The notes: generated by a model from the sequence alone, not told the origin. A DNA stretch of 64,000 nt from Flavobacterium potami (GCF_020026915.1 NZ_JAINUY010000004.1:496001-560000), one strand, 5' to 3'; counted from the stretch's first letter, positions 1-11,403 are shown. Translations and numbers: made by a program.

Positions 1-1771
<1,771 letters not shown>

Positions 1772-1796
1772 TTAGGTTTTAAAGTTGCTTTTGGTA

Positions 1797-3179
1797 TTAA
1801 TTTTTCAATACTAAATATTGAAAAGGTTGCAATGTTATTTCTGAACCAACTGTTACTGCCGCTCCGGTAAAAGCATCTTTCCAGTTTCCTTTTAAAGTTG
1901 ATGGAATAAGATGTTTAACAGTAGAATCGGTTAAATTAGAAAGGACAAAAACTTTTTCAGAATCCTTAATCATTGTAAAGGCACTTACCGAATTGCTACT
2001 GTAACCTGTAAATTCTCCTGTTTTAATAGCATTGCTTGTATTTCTGAAAGCAATTATTTTTTTGTATTCAGCAAGCATAGAAGTATCAGCAGTAGACCAA
2101 TCGATTGGTGTTTTTGCGAAATAGTTTAATCTTTTATCGTAACCGATTTCCTGTCCGTTGTAAATCATTGGAATAGATTTCAAATAAGCAGCAACAACAA
2201 ACATAGCGACAGAACCTTTTTTACCTCCAAAAAGTTCTAAGGGTGTTCCGTCAGAAAGATTCACATCATGATTGCTTGTGTATCTAACTACTTTACTTGT
2301 TGGATCGTAAACGTTTGCATATTCCGTTGTGTTAGAATCCTGAATAGTTGTAGCAGGTTTATTTTCTTTGAAAAGCTGTTCGATTGTATAAAAGAAATTG
2401 AAACCAAAAGTAAAGTCAAATCCAGAAGCAAAATGATTGTATTTTGAACCTTCAGCCATCATTAAGATAGTCTGTGTTTTTTTGATTTTTCTCAATTTAG
2501 TAATAGCATCTGCCCAGAAATTGTTTGGGACAAAATCAGCATAATCGCATCTGAAACCATCAATATTGGCATTGTAGATCCAATACGACATAGCGTCAAT
2601 CATGGCATCTTTCATTTCAGTATTGTTGAAATTTAGTTGCGCCACATCATTGTAATTGGTTCCTGGAGGAATAATCACATTTCCGCTTGCATCTTGCTGA
2701 TACCAATCTTTATGTTGTGTAATCCAAGCATTATCCCAAGCAGTGTGGTTGGCAACCCAGTCCAAAATAACAGCCATGTTTTTTTTGTGTGCTTCTTCGA
2801 CCAAAGTTTGCAGATCTTGTAAAGTTCCAAAATCAGGATTAACCGCTTTATAATCTTTTACAGCGTAAGGAGAACCTAATTCGCCAGTTGCTCTTTCTTT
2901 TCCAACAGGATAAATAGGCATTAAATAAATAACATTTGCCCCTAATTCTTGAATTTGAGTAAGTCTGTCCTGAACACCTTTTAAATTTCCAGCCTGACTA
3001 AAAGCGCGAATATTTACCTGATAAATTATAACATCTTCTTTTTTCGGCATTTTCTCAAAAGGAGCACCATATTGCGTATACGGAGATGCTGGAGTTTTGT
3101 TGTCATCATCAGAAGAACTGCACGAAACAAATGCTAATGCAAGTAACAGTCCGTAAACGATTTTTATATTAAATTTCAT
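1797..3179 (-). CDS. GH13 alpha-amylase family lipoprotein
   Basis: A 460-residue secreted amylase-fold enzyme. The N-terminus is a lipoprotein signal with the modified cysteine at residue 20, followed by SSSDDDN, an acidic tract of the kind linked to surface display of Bacteroidota lipoproteins. The four GH13 regions are present in order: D140-to-H145 (DWVANH), R210 and nucleophile D212 (GFRCDYAD), acid/base E243 (MMAEGSK), and H304-D305 (SNHD). It is short for the family, with little beyond the barrel and a C-terminal beta domain and no visible carbohydrate-binding module. Next to SusC/D/E and GH97 it likely plays the SusG or SusA role, cutting alpha-glucan at the cell surface or in the periplasm. 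Exact substrate cannot be read from sequence. Confidence 0.93.
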   Translation of the reverse strand: MKFNIKIVYGLLLALAFVSCSSSDDDNKTPASPYTQYGAPFEKMPKKEDVIIYQVNIRAFSQAGNLKGVQDRLTQIQELGANVIYLMPIYPVGKERATGELGSPYAVKDYKAVNPDFGTLQDLQTLVEEAHKKNMAVILDWVANHTAWDNAWITQHKDWYQQDASGNVIIPPGTNYNDVAQLNFNNTEMKDAMIDAMSYWIYNANIDGFRCDYADFVPNNFWADAITKLRKIKKTQTILMMAEGSKYNHFASGFDFTFGFNFFYTIEQLFKENKPATTIQDSNTTEYANVYDPTSKVVRYTSNHDVNLSDGTPLELFGGKKGSVAMFVVAAYLKSIPMIYNGQEIGYDKRLNYFAKTPIDWSTADTSMLAEYKKIIAFRNTSNAIKTGEFTGYSSNSVSAFTMIKDSEKVFVLSNLTDSTVKHLIPSTLKGNWKDAFTGAAVTVGSEITLQPFQYLVLKN

Positions 3180-3274
3180 GATTTTACTTTTTTATGTTTT
3201 AATGGTTGAAAAGCAACCTGCCTTTCGAAGTAAAAAGACAGGTAAACTCAAACCAAACTAAACTTAATTTTTAT

Positions 3275-4354
3275 CTATTTTTTTGTGATCGTATACGTTA
3301 ACGTCGGAGGATATCCAAGACTAGCAGGATCTACATCGTTAATTTTCATTATAATTTCGTAAGTACCACCTTCACCAATATAGTGAGCTCCTGGATCATC
3401 CAGATAGGCAATTCCGTCTGTTGTATTTTTAGAACCGTAATTGATTGTCCAGTTGTTGTTTAATCTGAATTTCACATTTCCAGGAACTAGAACCGCGGTT
3501 ACTTTCCATGATTTTGTTTGATGATCGTAATCCATTGGCGTACTATTATCCCAGCCTCCGGCAGTTCCGTCACCGACAATTCCCCAAGAGTAAGGTGTTG
3601 CAGTCCATTTTAAAGTATTTAAATTCACTTTAATTTGATAAGAACCAGCAGCAGGAAGTTGGAAATCAGTATCGCTCATGTTTTTCAAGTCACTGTTTGT
3701 AGCGCCTGCACCATAAAACTGTGCCCAGTTTCTTTCGGTATTCAACTTGAATCCAAGTCCAGCTCCAGGAGTAACACTCATGTAACCCTGATAAACACCT
3801 TTTTGGATAGCAGTTAAAGCTGCAGCAGTTTCTATAGCCCAGTTTTGATAACTTCCCGGCATATAAATTTCACCAAAAACAACGCTTTTTTCATAAGGCG
3901 TAACCGTCAAAGTAATAGGATTTGAGAACACTTTGCGGTCCATAGCAGCCTCTACACGAACCACTAATTTTCCCTCAACATCAATTGGAAGACCTAAATC
4001 GACAGCAATTTTATTTAATTCTTGACCGATTAAAGTTTTACTTAAAACTTCTGCTCCGACTTCAATACGTTTTGCTTTTTGCCAAGCATTTGCTCCACTT
4101 GTATCTCCCACTAAATCAAATTGTAGGGCATAAGTAACAGGAGCTTCAATAGGAAAAGTAACTTCAGGCCATGAAACCAACAAAACCGGATCGTCTGCAG
4201 TATCTTCTGTTAATACGATTTTACTTGATGAAACCGTAATTTCTGAAGGGAAACTTACAGCTTTTAATGTTGTCAATGCGGCGTCGCTGTCGCAGGATGA
4301 ACCCAAGAAAAGCAAACTGCCTAATATGAATAATTTATTGATATATTTTTTCAT
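3275..4354 (-). CDS. SusE/SusF-like outer membrane glucan-binding lipoprotein
   Basis: A 359-residue lipoprotein with a lipobox ending at Cys21 (FLGSSC). Residues about 25-155 resemble the SusE N-terminal immunoglobulin-like domain. The rest contains two beta-rich segments, each with a tryptophan-rich starch-binding look (SYQNWAI and AQFYGAG in one, GGWDNSTPM and NNWTINYG in the other). SusE/SusF proteins bind starch at the surface without hydrolysing it. The gene lies 13 bases after susD and 95 bases before the GH13 gene, so it is probably co-transcribed. Its length is close to SusE rather than the longer SusF. Assignment rests on domain pattern and position. Confidence 0.85.
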   Translation of the reverse strand: MKKYINKLFILGSLLFLGSSCDSDAALTTLKAVSFPSEITVSSSKIVLTEDTADDPVLLVSWPEVTFPIEAPVTYALQFDLVGDTSGANAWQKAKRIEVGAEVLSKTLIGQELNKIAVDLGLPIDVEGKLVVRVEAAMDRKVFSNPITLTVTPYEKSVVFGEIYMPGSYQNWAIETAAALTAIQKGVYQGYMSVTPGAGLGFKLNTERNWAQFYGAGATNSDLKNMSDTDFQLPAAGSYQIKVNLNTLKWTATPYSWGIVGDGTAGGWDNSTPMDYDHQTKSWKVTAVLVPGNVKFRLNNNWTINYGSKNTTDGIAYLDDPGAHYIGEGGTYEIIMKINDVDPASLGYPPTLTYTITKK

Positions 4355-4367
4355 GATAGTTTTGTTT

Positions 4368-5876
4368 TTAGTAACCAGGGTTTTGTTTTAATCCACGATT
4401 AGCATCTAAAGCTGAGGTTGGAATTGGGAACAATTTTCTAAAAGCAGGAGAGGCAGGTCTGAATTCGTTTGCCAATAAAAACTTATCAAAACGGATCATG
4501 TCTTGTCTTCTGTGTCCTTCCCAGTTTAATTCAAAACCTCTTTCATTGTAGATTTCATCCAAACTCGGATTATGATCCAAAGCATTTAATCCGGCACGCT
4601 GTCTGATCTGATCAATGAAAGGTTTCGCCGCCGCTGCGTTTCCTAAACGAGCATTGCACTCCGCCATCATTAAAATTACGTCTGCATATCTGAAAATAGG
4701 GAAGTCGTTAGAAGCTCCTCCACCAGTTCTTGGTGTTGCAGGATAAAATTTCACGTTACGAACTCCCGCCTGAGGATCTGCACCTGGGTTATCTAATGAA
4801 GCAACATCAAGCGTATAATTGAAACCGCCTGGTTGTTCTCCAAACAAAAACTGTTTTCTACGAATATCATTTACATCATATTTTAAGAAAAATTCTTTAG
4901 GAACAATTGTACCATTCCATCCACTGAAGCCAAATAAAGCTTGCGCATGAGCACCGTATAAACTACGAACAGCATACACGTTACGAGATACAATATCTAG
5001 TGTTGCATAAATTGGAAGAATCGTTTCATCTTCTGGAAGCACATCTCCAAATAGTTCATAATATTTATTTCCTAACGGATTTGCAGCATCGGCAGCTCCT
5101 GAATGAAGTGTAAATCCTCCTTCGGCAACTTTGTTACAAGCTGCTAAAGCTTCGTTCCATTTTGGAGTTCCAGTGTAAACCTGAGCGTTCAAATAAACTT
5201 TTGCAAGTAAAGTATAACCAGCCCATTTATTGAATCTTCCGTAATAATTTCCGCCTCTTGTTCCTGATAATAAATCAACGTTTTCAGTCAATTCTTTTAC
5301 AATAAAATCGTAAACTTCCTTACGGCTAGATTGTGGAATTTTATCAACAGTAATATTATTATCTGTAAAGAAAGGAACGTCTCCGTAATCATCAATCAAT
5401 AAATAATAAAAGAAAGCCCTTAAAGTTTTAGCTTCAGCAATTTTAGCAGCATCGGCATTTGCTTTTTGCAATAAATCTACCGCCAAATTGGCATTGAAAA
5501 TAGATTTATAAAGCCAGTTCCAAGTATTCCCAATAATGAAATCTGTTGGTAACCATTCGTGTTTGTGCAAACGCGCAAAATCTTGCTGCCAGTCACCTGT
5601 ATTTCTGTGTGGAATAACCTGCTCGTCTGAAGACATACAGTTCATGTCGTACCAGCCATTATCTGCTCCAGCATAACCAACACCAGAAGCATTATCTCTT
5701 ACAAACTCTCCAGGAACCTGAGCATAAACACTGGCAAGAGCAATATCTGCTCCTTCTGGAGTTCCGTAAAATTCTTCTGCAGGATATTTATCGTACACAT
5801 TTTCTTCGATATCTGTACAGCTAAAAAGTGCCAGGAAACAAATACTTCCTGTCAATACTATATTTTTGATTTTCAT
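4368..5876 (-). CDS. susD: SusD/RagB family nutrient-binding outer membrane lipoprotein
   Basis: A 502-residue lipoprotein with the modified cysteine at residue 20 (LALFSC). The N-terminal run EEFYGTPEGADIALASVYAQ and the TPR-like helices with motifs such as FFYYLLIDDYGDVPFFTD, RYADVILMMAECNARLG and ERGFELNWEGHRRQDMIRF are hallmarks of SusD. SusD caps the SusC barrel and captures oligosaccharide before import. Only 8 bases separate it from the upstream susC, so the two are translated from one message. Homology to SusD is clear. The symbol marks family membership rather than proven starch specificity. Confidence 0.95.
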   Translation of the reverse strand: MKIKNIVLTGSICFLALFSCTDIEENVYDKYPAEEFYGTPEGADIALASVYAQVPGEFVRDNASGVGYAGADNGWYDMNCMSSDEQVIPHRNTGDWQQDFARLHKHEWLPTDFIIGNTWNWLYKSIFNANLAVDLLQKANADAAKIAEAKTLRAFFYYLLIDDYGDVPFFTDNNITVDKIPQSSRKEVYDFIVKELTENVDLLSGTRGGNYYGRFNKWAGYTLLAKVYLNAQVYTGTPKWNEALAACNKVAEGGFTLHSGAADAANPLGNKYYELFGDVLPEDETILPIYATLDIVSRNVYAVRSLYGAHAQALFGFSGWNGTIVPKEFFLKYDVNDIRRKQFLFGEQPGGFNYTLDVASLDNPGADPQAGVRNVKFYPATPRTGGGASNDFPIFRYADVILMMAECNARLGNAAAAKPFIDQIRQRAGLNALDHNPSLDEIYNERGFELNWEGHRRQDMIRFDKFLLANEFRPASPAFRKLFPIPTSALDANRGLKQNPGY

Positions 5877-5884
5877 TTCTTTTA

Positions 5885-8800
5885 CTATTTAAATTTTACA
5901 GTCAAGCCAAACGCCACACTTCTTGTACGAGGATAAATTCCTCTATCACCACCAAAGTTATCAGCCGGATTACCACTTCCGCTTACATTCAATTCTGGAT
6001 CAATTCCTGAGTAATCCGTAATTAGGAACAAGTTGTTTCCTGTAAGTGAAAGTCTAATAGTATCAATATATTTATCTGTAAAACGGAAAGTATATCCCGC
6101 AGTAAGATTTTCTAAACGAACAAAAGAGCCGTCTTCTAACCATAAATCTGAACCATAAGGAGTAGTATAAATTCCGGTGTCTACAGCACTTGCCAAAACA
6201 TTCGATTTACCAATATTTTCCAATCTGCTCAAGTTAGAACGTAATCCGTTGTAGATTTTATTTCCTCCCGAACCTCTTAATAACATAGAAGCGTCGAAGT
6301 TTTTGTATCGGTAAGACGGATTAAAAGAGAAAGTATAAGTTGGCAAAGCAGATCCTGCATAATAGCGGTCCGGACTTTTAACTCCCTGATCGATTATACC
6401 GTTTCCATCGCGATCCAAAACCGTTTCAACATTGTTTTCGTTTTTTCCTGTATGTTCCAGAATGTAAAATGCACCAATTGGTTTTCCTTTTACTAAATAA
6501 GAGTTTGCAGCTCCCCATCCAACGTAATCCGTATTTAAAGGAACTCCGTTAATACTTCCATTTAAGTTAAGCACTTCGTTTTTCATAAAAGAAACGTTTC
6601 CTGCTAAAGTAAGCGTGCTGTTTTGCGATTTGATGACATCGTAAGCAAGCGAAACTTCAATACCTTTATTGGAAATACTTCCAACATTTGCCTTAATCGT
6701 GTTATAAGGATATGGGGGCTGAGGTACTGTATAATCGAATAATAAATCTTCTGTTTTAGAAGTATAAACATCTACAGTTCCTCTTAATCTGTTATTTAAA
6801 AGGGCAAAATCAAGACCTAAATTGGTTTGTTTTTTGGTTTCCCATTTCAAATCAGCATTTGAGTTTTGGTAAATACTGTAGTTTGTAATTGGCTGACCTC
6901 CAAAATAAGTAATTCCTGAACTTCCTACCAATGAAAGTGATTGTTGTGGATAAAGACCTTGCTGATTACCAGTTGCTCCATAACCTACACGAATTTTCAA
7001 CTCGTCGATTAAACTCTGTTTTTGCATGAAAGGCTCTTTGTCGATTTGCCATGCCACAGATGCTGACGGGAAATTTCCCCATTTGTTATTAGCACCAAAT
7101 ACCGAAGATCCATCACGACGAATACTTGCTGTTACTAAATAACGATCTAACAAAGAGTAATTTACTCTCGCTAAAAAAGAAACTAAAGTTCTGTCATTTT
7201 TATAAGAAGAAATATCACCAGGACGAATTTTTGATAAATCGCCCAATTGCATAGCATTATAAGTTGTTTTATCATTCATAAAACCTCTTGCTTGCGCATA
7301 ATTTCCCTGATAAGCCTGATTTTGCCATTCGTATAATCCTAAAACATTAATGTTATGTACACCAAATGTCTTCTTGTAATTAAGACTGAAGTTGGTTAAC
7401 TTCTCATTTTGTCTTTCATTTTTGATGTTAGCAAAACCGTTTTGATCAATTGCAACAGCAGCAGTTGATTCTATCGGCTGAAAATAACCAATGGTAGTGT
7501 TTGTTTTTCTCCAGCTTCCGAACCAGTTTGCCGTTAACCCTTTTGCTAAATCTAAATCAGCTTTTAAACTTCCAAATAAATTATCGTTTTGAGCTTCATT
7601 TGTAGTAGTTTGTGCCGCAGCATACGGATTTAAATATTGAAATACATTCGGATCTGTAAAATAAGTACCATCAGTATTATAAACAGGATCTGTTGGTCTT
7701 ACCAAATAAGCATTTGTAATTAGGTTTGATCTATAAGCTGCCGTTCCAATATCTTGAATACTGCTCGTAGTGTTGTTGATACCCGTGTTTAAATTAAAAG
7801 TCAATCTTAATTTATCATCCAATGCCAATTGCGTAGCCTGAATACGACCAATATATTTTTTGTTGCTAGAGTTAATGACAACTCCATCTTGTAAAATAGC
7901 GGTTAGAGAAGCTCTGTAATTGAACTTATCTGTTCCTCCACCAAAAGATAAAGTATGAGTTTGCGAAATACCTGTTTGCGTTAAAATACCGTACCAGTCT
8001 GTATTTGAACCATGATTTGCAGATGCAGGAACACCAACACTTTGTGCTGTAGCCCACCATTGATCTGCATTTAGCATATCTAATTTCTTCGGAATAAAGT
8101 CTAATGACGTAGAACCGATATATTCCATTGAAGTTTTACCTGCTTTATTCTTTTTTGTTGTAATGATAAGCACACCAGGAGCTCCACGAGAACCGTAAAT
8201 TGCGGTTGCAGAAGCATCTTTTAGAATATCAAAACTTTCAATTTCGCTTGGCGGAACCTGATTCAATAAATCCATATTTCCTTGAATTCCATCTACAACT
8301 ACTAAAGGGTCACTTCCGCCGATTAAAGATGAAATTCCGCGAATACGAACACTCGGTCCTTGTCCAGGCTCACTTCCTAATTGAGTGATATTAACACCGG
8401 CTGCTTTACCAGCAATCAATTGCAACGGATTTACAATTGCACCTTGATTCATATCTTTTGCAGCAATAGAAGAAACCGCTCCCGTAACATCTCTTTTCGT
8501 TGCAGTGCCATAACCAACGACTACAATTTCTTGTAAGTCAGTAGCATCTGGAAGAAGCTGAATATTAATTACAGATTGATTTGCAGTAACTTTTTTTTCT
8601 TTATATCCCACAAAAGAAACCACAATAACAGATTGAGCGCTTTCAACAGTAAGTTTGTATTTTCCGTCAAAATCGGTTACCATTCCGTTTCTTGTTCCTT
8701 CCTCAATAACAGAGGCTCCTGGTAAAGGCATTCCATTTTCGTCGGTAATGATACCCGTTACGGTTTGTTTTTGAAATTCGATAATTTGTGTTTTGAGTTC

Positions 8801-9157
8801 AGGTTTTTTTAGAATAATCTGTGTATCGCGAATTTTAAATTCGGTTGGGGTTCCTTTAAAAATTCGGTCTAAAACCACATATATAGACTGATCTTTTACA
8901 GAAATTGAAACCGTTCGATCTAAGTCTATGTCGTTCAATTTGTAAATGAATCTGAAATCTGTTTTTTGCTCAATGGTCTCAATAACCTTCTCGATTGTTG
9001 AATTGTTTAAATCAAGCGTAACTTTTGTTTTTTGGGCATAAGTACTTGCTTTAATATTAAACATGGCGACCAAAATAAGTAGTGTAGTTAGTTTCAATTT
9101 TAGGTCTTTTTGGAACAATGAGTATAGAAACCCATTATTCTTAGATTTTTTTTTCAT
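5885..9157 (-). CDS. susC: SusC-type TonB-dependent receptor with STN signalling domain
   Basis: A 1090-residue outer membrane TonB-dependent transporter. In order: signal peptide to about residue 42 (STYAQ), an STN (secretin/TonB short N-terminal) domain at about 45-118, a carboxypeptidase-D-like regulatory domain at about 131-203 (GIITDENGMPLPGASV), a TonB-box-like EIVVVGYG at 210-217, the plug to about 335, then the 22-strand barrel ending in an aromatic/basic strand. The STN domain is the extra module that distinguishes transducing receptors, which signal to a FecR anti-sigma factor; a fecR and an ECF sigma gene sit directly upstream. It would import glucan oligosaccharides delivered by SusD. 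The frame is intact, and a 130-base gap separates it from fecR. Confidence 0.96.
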   Translation of the reverse strand: MKKKSKNNGFLYSLFQKDLKLKLTTLLILVAMFNIKASTYAQKTKVTLDLNNSTIEKVIETIEQKTDFRFIYKLNDIDLDRTVSISVKDQSIYVVLDRIFKGTPTEFKIRDTQIILKKPELKTQIIEFQKQTVTGIITDENGMPLPGASVIEEGTRNGMVTDFDGKYKLTVESAQSVIVVSFVGYKEKKVTANQSVINIQLLPDATDLQEIVVVGYGTATKRDVTGAVSSIAAKDMNQGAIVNPLQLIAGKAAGVNITQLGSEPGQGPSVRIRGISSLIGGSDPLVVVDGIQGNMDLLNQVPPSEIESFDILKDASATAIYGSRGAPGVLIITTKKNKAGKTSMEYIGSTSLDFIPKKLDMLNADQWWATAQSVGVPASANHGSNTDWYGILTQTGISQTHTLSFGGGTDKFNYRASLTAILQDGVVINSSNKKYIGRIQATQLALDDKLRLTFNLNTGINNTTSSIQDIGTAAYRSNLITNAYLVRPTDPVYNTDGTYFTDPNVFQYLNPYAAAQTTTNEAQNDNLFGSLKADLDLAKGLTANWFGSWRKTNTTIGYFQPIESTAAVAIDQNGFANIKNERQNEKLTNFSLNYKKTFGVHNINVLGLYEWQNQAYQGNYAQARGFMNDKTTYNAMQLGDLSKIRPGDISSYKNDRTLVSFLARVNYSLLDRYLVTASIRRDGSSVFGANNKWGNFPSASVAWQIDKEPFMQKQSLIDELKIRVGYGATGNQQGLYPQQSLSLVGSSGITYFGGQPITNYSIYQNSNADLKWETKKQTNLGLDFALLNNRLRGTVDVYTSKTEDLLFDYTVPQPPYPYNTIKANVGSISNKGIEVSLAYDVIKSQNSTLTLAGNVSFMKNEVLNLNGSINGVPLNTDYVGWGAANSYLVKGKPIGAFYILEHTGKNENNVETVLDRDGNGIIDQGVKSPDRYYAGSALPTYTFSFNPSYRYKNFDASMLLRGSGGNKIYNGLRSNLSRLENIGKSNVLASAVDTGIYTTPYGSDLWLEDGSFVRLENLTAGYTFRFTDKYIDTIRLSLTGNNLFLITDYSGIDPELNVSGSGNPADNFGGDRGIYPRTRSVAFGLTVKFK

Positions 9158-9287
9158 AATTTTGTTAATTGATTGTAGTTAATTCGTTATATTCAATCAC
9201 TTAGTTAATCGGAAATTGTTCGCAGCTCTTTCCGATTTTTTTATTTAGTACTCTTTTTTCATCATAAATTTTTTGTTGGTTTAATGG

Positions 9288-10466
9288 TTATTTAATTAGT
9301 ATTTGATTGTTTTTTATGGTGTAATGAATGCCATGAATTTCATTAAAATAACTCATCACATTTTCTATTGATTCTTCTTTGAAACTTGCGTTGAATTTTT
9401 CGTTAGCCAGTTTTTCATTTTTGTTTACAATGGTTACATTATAGCGTCTTTCTAATTTGGTAATAATGTTTTTGAAAGTCATATTTCTAAAAGTTAATCC
9501 GCCGTCTATCCAAGAAGTATAAATATCTGTGATAACCGATTTGGTCGAAATTTTAGCATTTTCTTTATTGAAGCTTCCTTTGAATCCGGGTTTTAAAATT
9601 GTGTTTTTAGTAGCATCAAATTTTTGGCTCGATTCATACATTCCAACAGAACCTTCCACTAAAACAACATCAGTTACAGCATCTTCAGGATAATTGGAAA
9701 CGTTAAAGTGCGTTCCTAAAACACGAACATTCAACTCGTCAGCATTTACTATAAAGGGATGTTTTTTGTCTTTCGCCACATCAAAAAAAGCTTCACCATC
9801 AAGAAATACTTGTCTGTTTTCGCCAGCAATAAATTTTACAGGATATTTTAAAGTAGTTCCAGAATTTAAATGAACAAATGTTCCATCAGATAACTGAAGA
9901 CGGAATTTTTTGCCGTAAGGAATTTTAATCATGTTGTAAACCAGTTTTTCAGGATCAGAACTGTTTTCATAAACCAATTTATCTCCATTCTGATTTCCAA
10001 TAATATTTCCTTTTGCATCTTTTACCTGAGAAGAATTATTTTCTGAGATAATTTGAGTTTCGCCATTTTCTAATTGTAAAACGATGTCAGAGCTTTTAAA
10101 ATCGAATTTTTGTTCAACAGCCTTGTCTGTCATATTTTGTTTGTAGAAAAAGCCGATTCCTAATAAAACGACAATAGAAGCTGCAATCGAAATATATTTT
10201 CTATAATTTGATTTTTTAGGCTGTAATTCGATTACAGTTTCTTGTTCTTTAGCAGTAGATAAAATAGCGTCAAAAATTGAATCTGCTTTTTGTGGATCCA
10301 TTTTAGGCATTTCATCCAAAAGATTTTGAACGTCTTCTACAGTCGGAAAATCATCTGTAAGCTGATTTTTTTTGTAATAAGCAATCACCTCGTTTATTTC
10401 TTCGGGTGTACATTGATTTAAAACAAACTTTTGTAAAAGACTTTTTATTTCAGGATTTGAATTCAT
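9288..10466 (-). CDS. FecR-family anti-sigma factor
   Basis: A 392-residue single-pass inner membrane protein. Residues 1-90 form a helical cytoplasmic sigma-binding region, 91-108 a transmembrane helix (YISIAASIVVLLGIGFFYK), and the periplasmic part carries a FecR domain at about 175-275 (IPYGKKFRLQLSDGT, LGTHFNVSNYPED) and a C-terminal DUF4974-type domain to the end. FecR proteins hold an ECF sigma factor until the STN domain of a TonB receptor signals substrate. It lies between the sigma gene and susC, all on the same strand. The 373-base gap to the sigma gene contains a terminator and a large palindrome, so fecR probably has its own promoter. Confidence 0.95.
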   Translation of the reverse strand: MNSNPEIKSLLQKFVLNQCTPEEINEVIAYYKKNQLTDDFPTVEDVQNLLDEMPKMDPQKADSIFDAILSTAKEQETVIELQPKKSNYRKYISIAASIVVLLGIGFFYKQNMTDKAVEQKFDFKSSDIVLQLENGETQIISENNSSQVKDAKGNIIGNQNGDKLVYENSSDPEKLVYNMIKIPYGKKFRLQLSDGTFVHLNSGTTLKYPVKFIAGENRQVFLDGEAFFDVAKDKKHPFIVNADELNVRVLGTHFNVSNYPEDAVTDVVLVEGSVGMYESSQKFDATKNTILKPGFKGSFNKENAKISTKSVITDIYTSWIDGGLTFRNMTFKNIITKLERRYNVTIVNKNEKLANEKFNASFKEESIENVMSYFNEIHGIHYTIKNNQILIK

Positions 10467-10643
10467 TACGAATTGTTTTTAGTTCTGGGTTCTTGAGATA
10501 ATACAGCCGAGAACAACTTGAGTACTACTCAAACGTTATAAATTTTTAAATTTTAACATTTAAGAGTGATGTAAAGTATTTTAAAATGCTGATTTTATTG
10601 GCTTTGTAAAAAAAAATATTTTTTATTTTTTTTAAAGAATAGC

Positions 10644-10751
10644 TTTGTCATTTCGACCGAAGGGAGAAATCTCACTAGAAACTCCGCAAATAAAGTCTCC
10701 AATTTTTATAGAATTACGAGTGAGATTTCTCCCTTGGGTCGAAATGACAAA
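10644..10751. repeat. Long palindromic intergenic repeat, 32-bp arms
   Basis: Two 32-base arms, 10644-10675 and 10720-10751, are reverse complements except for one position (10659), separated by 44 bases. Each arm contains the words GTCATTTCGACC and GGGAGAAATCTC. From memory, near-identical words recur between genes in many Flavobacterium genomes, which suggests a dispersed MITE- or REP-like element. No coding capacity and no flanking transposase are visible. Confidence 0.85.
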
Positions 10752-10787
10752 AAGATGATTTAGATATTAAAACAGCTGAGTTTTAAT

Positions 10788-10817
10788 CAAAAAAAAATCA
10801 CCCCGAAGAGTGATTTT
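10788..10817 (-). terminator. Rho-independent terminator after the ECF sigma gene
   Basis: Read on the minus strand, an 8-bp stem (AAAATCAC pairing GTGATTTT, 10810-10817 with 10794-10801) is followed by a run of about nine T residues. It lies 23 bases past the sigma stop codon, so most sigma transcripts should end before fecR. Confidence 0.75.
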
Positions 10818-10839
10818 AATGGCATTATTGTGGTTTTGG

Positions 10840-11403
10840 TTAGATAATTTCATCGTGAAGTTGAAAAAAACCGCGCATCGATTCGAGCGCTTTACTCATC
10901 TGGTTCCGGACCGTATTGATTGAAATTCCGAGTTCCTGACTTATTTCTTCATAGCTCATTCCTTTCTTTCGGGACATTTTAAAAATCTGCCGTCGTTTCG
11001 GAGGAAGCTGTTTTATAGCTTGTTTTCGGAGTTTTTTGCAATCGGCTTCCCGAATAGCATAATCTCCATAATCATGTGATTTCTGACTTTCATAAAAAAC
11101 AGCTTCTTTTAATAAAACTTCATTTGCTGCTTTGTTTAAAACATTAAAAGCCTGATTTCTTGCAATTGTAAAAATATAGGCCTTAAATGACTGTTCTACA
11201 TTTAAACTTTCGCGGTTGAGCCAAACCTTCATAAAAACATCCTGTACATTCTCTTCTGCCGACTCTTTTGATTTTAAAAGGCTAATGCTGTAACCATAAA
11301 TATCTTGATAGTACAAATCAAAAAGTTGACGAAAAGCTTTTTCGTTTCCATTTTTGAGTTCACTCACCAATAATTTTTCACTATGGTTTGCTGCTTCTAA
11401 CAA
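10840..11403 (-). CDS. ECF RNA polymerase sigma factor
   Basis: A 187-residue sigma-70 family protein of the extracytoplasmic function group common in Bacteroidota. Region 2 spans about residues 24-92 (FDLYYQDIYGYSISLL, ENVQDVFMKVWLNR) and region 4 about 125-178 with a helix-turn-helix (SYEEISQELGISINTVRNQM). It recruits RNA polymerase to target promoters, probably those of susC and fecR, when released by the FecR protein encoded downstream. It is the first gene of the locus, has a recognisable housekeeping-type promoter at 11475-11504, and is followed by its own terminator. Confidence 0.95.
   Translation of the reverse strand: MLEAANHSEKLLVSELKNGNEKAFRQLFDLYYQDIYGYSISLLKSKESAEENVQDVFMKVWLNRESLNVEQSFKAYIFTIARNQAFNVLNKAANEVLLKEAVFYESQKSHDYGDYAIREADCKKLRKQAIKQLPPKRRQIFKMSRKKGMSYEEISQELGISINTVRNQMSKALESMRGFFQLHDEII

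Larger units (their letters stand above)
10467..10839. other. Intergenic region between fecR and the ECF sigma gene
   Basis: This 373-base spacer has no credible gene. It holds, from the fecR side, a short inverted repeat TTGAGT-ACT-ACTCAA at 10518-10532 that may be an operator or promoter element for fecR, an A/T-rich stretch, a long imperfect palindrome at 10644-10751, and the terminator of the sigma gene at 10791-10817. Confidence 0.8.

Noticed and set aside
10644..10751. Insertion sequence
   Set aside because: No transposase frame lies between or beside the arms. At 108 bases it can only be a non-autonomous element or a hairpin.
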